Below, in pieces: positions 6,888-11,328 of a DNA stretch of 11,328 nt; the first letter of the stretch is position 1, and each line of letters starts with the position of its first letter. Made by a program: the position numbers and the translations under genes. Origin of the DNA: Bacteroidales bacterium Bact_07 (GTDB lineage: Bacteria; Bacteroidota; Bacteroidia; Bacteroidales; Tenuifilaceae); the NCBI GenBank assembly GCA_001603415.1, contig LUYY01000168.1, positions 1 to 11,328 on the forward strand, in the 5' to 3' direction. The notes beneath the pieces were generated by a model. That model saw only the letters and a program-made list of their open reading frames with translations, was not told where the DNA came from and made no database searches.

Positions 6888-7817
6888 GGGTTTTCGCTTC
6901 CTTAGGTAAATTAGTTGACCTACTTCAGGTTCATTGCCGGGTTTCATCCTATTTTTCCTGTAAAGCGATTTTAGCTTTACCCCGTACATCTGCGAAATCT
7001 TATACATGGTATCGCCCTGTTCCACAGTATGAACCGGATTCGACCTATCGGCCTTCCATCGTTTTGGCTGGATGTATAGTTCCTGTCCAGGTCGAATCAC
7101 TGAATCGCGAGTCAAATCATTATACCTGTATAGCTGCCAGGGCATTAAATCCAATTCCCGAGCTAACGACTCAAAAGTATCGCCATCCTTGGCAACAATA
7201 TACTTTACTCTGTTCCGGGTGTAAACAGGGCGGGTTTTGTAAAGGTCTATTTCGTAATTATCCCAATCGGTTACAGCCGCTTTGGGTGGTTTTATGCTCA
7301 CAGCTATTCCTTGATCGTACCGGTAAAGCTCGTTTTCCTCAATTATCTTTATAAGCCTTTCGGCATAATTTGGGTTAGTGGCATAACCGGCTTTTTTTAG
7401 TCCATGAGCCCAAGCCTTATAATCGGTTGGGTTCAAATCAAAAAGAAAAGCATAACGCTTACCGCCTCTAAGAAAAAGGCTATGATCGGTAAACGATTGT
7501 TCAGGATTTTTGTATTTCCTAAAGCACTCGCTTTTCCTGTCATCATCGTGATATATGGTTGCACCAGTCCAATCCTTATGGCATTTTATGCCAAAATGGT
7601 TGTTTGCACTTACTGCCAGAGTGCTGTTTCCGTTATCGCTTTCAAGCATGGCCTGTGCCAGCGTTATGCTTGCTGGTACACCATACTGCTTCATATTGTT
7701 AATGGCAATGTGGGAATACATGCTAATGTACTCCTCGCGTGAAATTCGCTTTTGACCGTAGGTTGATAAATGGAATCCGATTAGGATGCCAAGCAGTACT
7801 GCAAAATTTCTTTTCAT
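6882..7817 (-). CDS. Secreted glucosaminidase (GH73) with two LysM repeats
   Basis: This is a 311-residue exported peptidoglycan hydrolase. Residues 1-21 form a signal peptide (basic MKRN, hydrophobic stretch to FHLSTYG) with likely cleavage before QKRIS. The glucosaminidase domain (about 25-165) has the GH73 pattern: PASITLAQAMLES with the catalytic Glu59, then NNHFGIKCHKDW, SECFRKYKNPEQSFTDHSLFL, and AWAHGLKKAGYATNPNYAERLIKIIE. It should cut the bond after N-acetylglucosamine in the glycan strand. Two LysM repeats follow at about 205-250 (YIVAKDGDTFESLA, ending in RPGQELYIQPKR) and 262-307 (HTVEQGDTMYKIS, ending in VGQLIYLRKR) and would hold it on peptidoglycan. The gene is last in the minus-strand string, 11 nt after the pseudouridine synthase. 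Its role may be cell separation or wall turnover; which one cannot be decided here. Confidence 0.93.
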   Translation of the reverse strand: MKRNFAVLLGILIGFHLSTYGQKRISREEYISMYSHIAINNMKQYGVPASITLAQAMLESDNGNSTLAVSANNHFGIKCHKDWTGATIYHDDDRKSECFRKYKNPEQSFTDHSLFLRGGKRYAFLFDLNPTDYKAWAHGLKKAGYATNPNYAERLIKIIEENELYRYDQGIAVSIKPPKAAVTDWDNYEIDLYKTRPVYTRNRVKYIVAKDGDTFESLARELDLMPWQLYRYNDLTRDSVIRPGQELYIQPKRWKADRSNPVHTVEQGDTMYKISQMYGVKLKSLYRKNRMKPGNEPEVGQLIYLRKRKPL

Positions 7818-7828
7818 ACGATAAAAAA

Positions 7829-8527
7829 CTACTCCAAACCAAGAGACAAAAACTCATTCCAAAGTTTTTCATTGGGCGGTGGTGCAACAATTTTAATTTC
7901 CTCACCTGAAATTGGATGGGTAAATGCAAAAATACGCGAATGCAGATCGATGCCACCATCGGGGTTTGAGCGGGAATAACCATACTTAAGGTCGCCACGG
8001 ATAGGGCAACCTATTTTAGATAGCTGGGCACGTATTTGGTGATGCCTACCGGTAATCAAATCTATTACTAATAGGTAGTAATTTTCAGTTCGACCTACGA
8101 GTTCATACTTCAGCTTTGCTATTTTTGAACCGTGCACCTCGCGAGCATAAACAAATGATTTATTCTTTTTATTGTCGCGTAAAAGGTAGTGCACCAGGGT
8201 TTGGGATTCGGCTGGGGGCATGTTTTTTACAATAGCCCAGTACTTTTTGGTTATTTTACCTTCCTGAAAAAGATTGTTGATGCGGCTAAGGCCTTTGCTG
8301 GTTTTGGCAAAGAGTACAACTCCGCTAACGGGCCTATCGATACGATGGGTTACTTCCAAAAAAACGCGACCAGGCTTTCCATCGCGCTCCTTGATGAATT
8401 GTTTTACCGTTTCGACTAACGATTCATCACCAGTTTTATCGGCCTGTACAATTTCGCCACAGTTCTTGTTAACTGCAATAAAATGGTTATCCTCGAATAG
8501 GATTCTGTCACTTGAAAAATTTGTCAT
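7829..8527 (-). CDS. RluA-family RNA pseudouridine synthase, without S4 domain
   Basis: This is a 232-residue enzyme that isomerises uridine to pseudouridine in rRNA or tRNA. The catalytic motif is HRIDRPVSGVVLFAKT with Asp64 as the nucleophile. It is preceded by ILFEDNHFIAVNK and the QADKTGDESLVETVKQF segment, and followed by GRHHQIRAQLSKIGCPIRGDLKYG, all standard for the RluA/RsuA catalytic core. The N-terminal S4 RNA-binding domain of RluC and RluD is absent, so this resembles the short stand-alone group (RluA, TruC) and the exact RNA target is unknown. The frame stays open to a TTG at 8533, but ATG at 8527, directly after a GAAG, is the more natural start. It lies 8 nt after panB, in the same operon. 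Confidence 0.92.
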   Translation of the reverse strand: MTNFSSDRILFEDNHFIAVNKNCGEIVQADKTGDESLVETVKQFIKERDGKPGRVFLEVTHRIDRPVSGVVLFAKTSKGLSRINNLFQEGKITKKYWAIVKNMPPAESQTLVHYLLRDNKKNKSFVYAREVHGSKIAKLKYELVGRTENYYLLVIDLITGRHHQIRAQLSKIGCPIRGDLKYGYSRSNPDGGIDLHSRIFAFTHPISGEEIKIVAPPPNEKLWNEFLSLGLE

Positions 8528-8535
8528 CTTCAAAA

Positions 8536-9351
8536 TTAGTATTGCTCACGTTCATTGGGGAAATCGAGCGATTTCACGTCGTTAATGTAGGCCTGAAATG
8601 CGCCAAGCATTTCGGCATACAGGTTATGGTATCGCCTTAAGAATCTGGGCGAAAACTCCTGATTGATGCCAAGCATATCGTGGGTTACCAAAACCTGCCC
8701 ATCTACATCCTTACCTGCACCTATACCTATCACCGGAATTTTGATTTCCGATGCAACTTTTTGCCCCAAAGCGGCAGGAATTTTCTCCAAAACAATGGCA
8801 AAGCAACCGGCCTCTTCGAGCAGGTGAGCGTCCTCAACCAACTTCTTGGCCTCAGCCTCTTCGCGAGCTCTAACCACATAGGTACCAAACTTATGGATCG
8901 ATTGGGGCGTAAGCCCAAGGTGCCCCATTACCGGAATGCCAGCCGAGAGTATTCGTTCAACCGATTCGATAATTTCCGAACCGCCTTCGAGCTTAACGGC
9001 ATCGGCACCACTCTCCTTCATAATCCGAATGGCAGAGCGTAAGGCTAACTTTGAGTTACCTTGGTAAGTGCCAAAAGGCATATCAACCACCACCAAGGCG
9101 CGTTTTACCCCTCGAACTACTGAACTGGCATGATATATCATTTGGTCAAGTGTAATGGGTAGGGTTGATATATGACCTGCCATTACATTAGATGCTGAGT
9201 CGCCTACAAGTAAAACATCAATCCCTGCAGCATCCAGTATTCGGGCCATGGAGTAATCGTATGCCGTAAGCATTGCAATTTTTTCACCCCTAACCTTCAT
9301 TTCCTGAAGCACATGGGTGGTTACCACTTTTACTTTACTCTCGCTCGACAT
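8536..9351 (-). CDS. panB: 3-methyl-2-oxobutanoate hydroxymethyltransferase
   Basis: PanB transfers a hydroxymethyl group from 5,10-methylenetetrahydrofolate to 2-oxoisovalerate to make ketopantoate, the first committed step to pantothenate and coenzyme A. The TIM-barrel protein is 271 residues, typical for the family. Key residues are all present: the magnesium ligands Asp51 (LLVGDSASNV), Asp90 (VVVDMPFGTYQ) and Glu122 (AVKLEGG), and the catalytic Glu189 (IVLEKIPAALG). GHLGLTPQSIHKFGTYVVRAR and PVIGIGAGKDVDGQVLVTHDMLG are also family signatures. It is the first gene of a three-gene minus-strand operon, with a promoter match just upstream (9373-9403). No panC or panD lies in the window. Its neighbours are unrelated to pantothenate, so the link is probably genomic convenience rather than a pathway cluster. 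Confidence 0.97.
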   Translation of the reverse strand: MSSESKVKVVTTHVLQEMKVRGEKIAMLTAYDYSMARILDAAGIDVLLVGDSASNVMAGHISTLPITLDQMIYHASSVVRGVKRALVVVDMPFGTYQGNSKLALRSAIRIMKESGADAVKLEGGSEIIESVERILSAGIPVMGHLGLTPQSIHKFGTYVVRAREEAEAKKLVEDAHLLEEAGCFAIVLEKIPAALGQKVASEIKIPVIGIGAGKDVDGQVLVTHDMLGINQEFSPRFLRRYHNLYAEMLGAFQAYINDVKSLDFPNEREQY

Positions 9352-9372
9352 AAATCAAACATTATTAGTTGT

Positions 9373-9403
9373 CAAAGGTAATCTAATATTCAGGAAAATC
9401 GAA
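9373..9403 (-). promoter_or_regulatory. Promoter of the panB operon
   Basis: Read on the minus strand, TACCTTTG (9380 down to 9373) matches the -7 consensus TAnnTTTG exactly. TTCG (9403 down to 9400), one mismatch from TTTG, lies 19 nt upstream, which is the normal spacing. Transcription would begin near 9367, about 15 nt before the panB ATG. This is one of the two most complete promoter matches in the window. Confidence 0.65.
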
Positions 9404-9558
9404 GCTAATTTATTAAAATAGCCAAAACTGACAAAACGGCACAATCACATAGTATCATCTGAATACCTGTAAATTATAATCACATTAACTCTAAAATAAA
9501 CAAAAAAACCTGACAAAGGATTACCGAAATATGAAAAAATTGTGACAGATTTTCGGCT

Positions 9559-9591
9559 TTTGGAGATTTTTTTTGAATGGCATAATGATTG
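9559..9591 (+). promoter_or_regulatory. Weak candidate promoter for dnaK
   Basis: TTTG (9559-9562) fits the -33 box. After a 21-nt spacer, AATGATTG (9584-9591) agrees with the TAnnTTTG -7 box at only four of six defined positions. This is the best pair I can find on the plus strand ahead of dnaK. The poor match may mean that a different sigma factor or an activator is used. Transcription from here would leave a leader of about 60 nt. Confidence 0.25.
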
Positions 9592-9655
9592 AACACCAAG
9601 ATAGGAACAATGAAATTTGAAATAATCAAAGTATAACAATAAAATTTTTAATGCA

Positions 9656-11328
9656 ATGAGCAAGATAATAGGAATTGACTTAGGAACAACCAACTCATGC
9701 GTTGCCGTAATGGAAGGTAACGAACCGGTTGTTATCACAAACAGCGAGGGGAAGCGCACTACCCCATCGGTAGTTGCTTTTGCCGAAAACGGTGAACGCA
9801 AGGTTGGCGACCCAGCAAAGCGCCAGGCCATCATTAACCCCCAAAAAACCATATTCTCAATTAAGCGGTTCATGGGCGAAACCTACGATAAGGTTGCACA
9901 GGTTGAAGTACCACGTGTACCCTATAAGGTGGTTCGTGGCGAAAATAACACACCCCGAGTAGATATTGATGGCCGCCTGTACACCCCTCAGGAAATTTCA
10001 TCGATGATTCTTCAGAAAATGAAGAAGACCGCCGAGGATTACCTGGGACACGAAGTAACCGAAGCCGTTATTACCGTTCCGGCATACTTCAGCGACTCGC
10101 AGCGCCAGGCTACCAAAGAGGCTGGCGAGATAGCCGGCTTAAAGGTTCGCCGCATCATTAACGAACCTACCGCTGCTGCACTGGCCTACGGCCTTGATAA
10201 AAAGAATAAGGATATCAAGGTTGCCGTGTATGACCTTGGTGGAGGTACATTTGATATCTCTATCCTTGAACTTGGCGATGGCGTTTTCGAAGTAAAATCG
10301 ACCAATGGCGATACCCACCTTGGAGGCGACGATTTTGACCAGGTTATCATCGATTGGCTTGCCGAGGAGTTCCTTAAAGACGAAGGGGTTGACCTCCGCA
10401 AGGATCCCATGGCGCTGCAACGTTTAAAAGAAGCTGCCGAAAAGGCAAAGATTGAACTCTCCAGCACTACCACAACCGAAATCAACCTACCGTACATTAT
10501 GCCCGTTAATGGCATACCTAAACACCTGGTAAAAACATTAACCCGGGCTCAGTTCGAAAAGTTAGCCGACCATCTGATTCAGCGTACCGTTGAACCCTGC
10601 CGTAAAGCTTTGGCCGATGCGGGTTTACAACCATCGGATATCGACGAGGTGATACTTGTAGGTGGCTCAACCCGTATCCCTAAAGTTCAGGAGGTTGTTG
10701 AAAAATTCTTTAACCGCAAGCCCAATAAGAGCGTTAACCCCGACGAGGTTGTTGCTATTGGTGCTGCAATTCAAGGCGGTGTTTTAACCGGCGAGGTTAA
10801 GGACGTGCTCCTCTTGGACGTTACCCCGCTTTCGTTAGGTATCGAAACTTTAGGCGGTGTGTTCACCAAACTGATTGAAGCTAACACTACCATTCCTACC
10901 CGCAAAAGCGAGGTGTTTACCACTGCTGCCGACAATCAGCCTTCGGTTGAGATTCACGTGCTGCAAGGCGAACGTCCATTAGCAAAGGATAATAAGACAA
11001 TCGGACGTTTCCACCTCGACGGAATACCACCCGCCCCCCGTGGAGTACCCCAAATTGAGGTTACTTTTGATATCGACGCTAACGGTATTCTTCATGTAAC
11101 CGCTAAGGATAGAGGTACCGGAAAAGAGCAGAAAATTCGTATTGAGGCCTCATCGGGGCTTACCGAAGAGGAAATCAAGCGCATGCGCGAGGAGGCTAAA
11201 CGCAACGAAGAAGCCGACCGCCGCGAGAAAGAACGTATCGAAAAGATTAACGCTGCCGACAGCTTGATCTTCCAAACCGAAAAGCAACTCAAGGAGTTTG
11301 GCGACAAACTTCCTGCCGACAAAAAGGG
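9656..11328 (+). CDS. dnaK: Molecular chaperone DnaK (Hsp70), 3' end cut by the window
   Basis: DnaK is the ATP-driven Hsp70 chaperone that works with DnaJ and GrpE to fold and protect proteins in the cytoplasm. The frame is open from ATG 9656 to the window edge: 557 complete codons plus two bases, of about 635-640 in the family. The missing part is the end of the helical lid and the acidic tail. The ATPase domain shows GIDLGTTNSCVAVMEG (6-21), EPTAAALAYG (170-179), DLGGGTFDIS (193-202) with the Thr198 at the autophosphorylation position, and GGSTRIPKVQE (from 336). The allosteric linker DVLLLDVTPLSLG starts at 383, and the beta substrate-binding domain follows. The beginning of the lid is rich in Glu, Lys and Arg. 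Codon choice (many GCC, ACC, CGC and CTG-type codons) looks richer in G+C than the glycosyltransferases, fitting high expression. No dnaJ or grpE lies upstream. Confidence 0.98.
   Translation, partial: MSKIIGIDLGTTNSCVAVMEGNEPVVITNSEGKRTTPSVVAFAENGERKVGDPAKRQAIINPQKTIFSIKRFMGETYDKVAQVEVPRVPYKVVRGENNTPRVDIDGRLYTPQEISSMILQKMKKTAEDYLGHEVTEAVITVPAYFSDSQRQATKEAGEIAGLKVRRIINEPTAAALAYGLDKKNKDIKVAVYDLGGGTFDISILELGDGVFEVKSTNGDTHLGGDDFDQVIIDWLAEEFLKDEGVDLRKDPMALQRLKEAAEKAKIELSSTTTTEINLPYIMPVNGIPKHLVKTLTRAQFEKLADHLIQRTVEPCRKALADAGLQPSDIDEVILVGGSTRIPKVQEVVEKFFNRKPNKSVNPDEVVAIGAAIQGGVLTGEVKDVLLLDVTPLSLGIETLGGVFTKLIEANTTIPTRKSEVFTTAADNQPSVEIHVLQGERPLAKDNKTIGRFHLDGIPPAPRGVPQIEVTFDIDANGILHVTAKDRGTGKEQKIRIEASSGLTEEEIKRMREEAKRNEEADRREKERIEKINAADSLIFQTEKQLKEFGDKLPADKK

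Larger units (their letters stand above)
9352..9655. other. Divergent intergenic region between panB and dnaK
   Basis: This 304-nt non-coding, A/T-rich stretch separates two divergent transcription units. The panB end holds the promoter at 9373-9403. The middle has three TGACA motifs on the plus strand (9429, 9511, 9543) and one on the minus strand (9370-9374). A 6-bp inverted repeat, CCGAAA (9524-9529) with TTTCGG (9551-9556), spans 21 nt. The dnaK end has a T-run (9567-9574). There is no CIRCE element (TTAGCACTC-N9-GAGTGCTAA), so HrcA control is not supported. No small gene or RNA that I recognise is present. Confidence 0.6.

Noticed and set aside
7404..7742. Plus-strand open frames opposite the glucosaminidase gene
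   Set aside because: Antisense to the GH73 domain, with translations that match no domain; the minus-strand gene has a signal peptide, catalytic Glu and LysM repeats.
9352..9655. CIRCE/HrcA operator upstream of dnaK
   Set aside because: No TTAGCACTC or GAGTGCTAA-like arms are present on either strand.
9445..9873. Open frame of 142 codons on the minus strand spanning the panB-dnaK gap
   Set aside because: More than half of it is antisense to the well-supported dnaK start, the translation resembles no family, and it would run through the divergent regulatory region.
1..11328. CRISPR array, insertion sequence, integron or phage remnants
   Set aside because: No direct-repeat series, transposase, integrase or terminal inverted repeats flanking a gene were found; gene content is core metabolism and envelope functions.
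9656..11328. Frameshift or truncation in dnaK
   Set aside because: The frame was followed codon by codon to the window edge with all motifs in order; it is incomplete only because the window ends.

Overview
The window looks like chromosomal DNA from a member of the Bacteroidota, probably Bacteroidales or a close relative. Three things point there: protein families in their Bacteroidota form (START-like small protein, LptF/LptG permease, stand-alone RluA-type pseudouridine synthase with an HRIDRPVSG motif), promoter motifs that fit the Bacteroidota -7 consensus TAnnTTTG, and the near absence of strong Shine-Dalgarno sequences. No tRNA, rRNA, CRISPR array, transposase or phage gene is visible. 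Most of the window is housekeeping sequence. I find no clear new defence or mobile system.

Layout. Positions 1-34 hold a strong hairpin terminator from an upstream gene outside the window. A leader with a -7 promoter motif and two inverted repeats (about 100-245) precedes a small START-like (SRPBCC) protein (246-647). After a hairpin terminator comes a plus-strand gene string: an LptF/LptG-family permease (721-2199), a GT4-type glycosyltransferase (2207-3415) and a membrane-bound GT2 glycosyltransferase (3412-4596, ATGA overlap). These three are 7 nt apart or overlapping and are probably co-transcribed. Their shared theme is cell-envelope glycolipid assembly and export. A second promoter motif sits in the short gap before ribBA (4665-5900, true start inside a longer reading frame), which is followed after 6 nt by fmt (5907-6887).

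The next three genes run on the minus strand and read away from dnaK: panB (8536-9351), an RluA-family pseudouridine synthase (7829-8527) and a secreted glucosaminidase with two LysM repeats (6882-7817). Gaps of 8 and 11 nt suggest one operon starting at a good promoter at 9373-9403. Its last stop codon overlaps the end of the convergent fmt gene by 6 nt.

A 304-nt divergent intergenic region (9352-9655) separates panB from dnaK (9656 to the window end). The dnaK reading frame is intact but cut by the window edge after about 557 codons. Taken together, the genes serve envelope biogenesis (permease, glycosyltransferases, peptidoglycan hydrolase), cofactor synthesis (riboflavin, pantothenate, formyl-Met-tRNA), RNA modification and protein folding. 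The least ordinary part is the glycosyltransferase pair lodged between the Lpt-type permease and ribBA.
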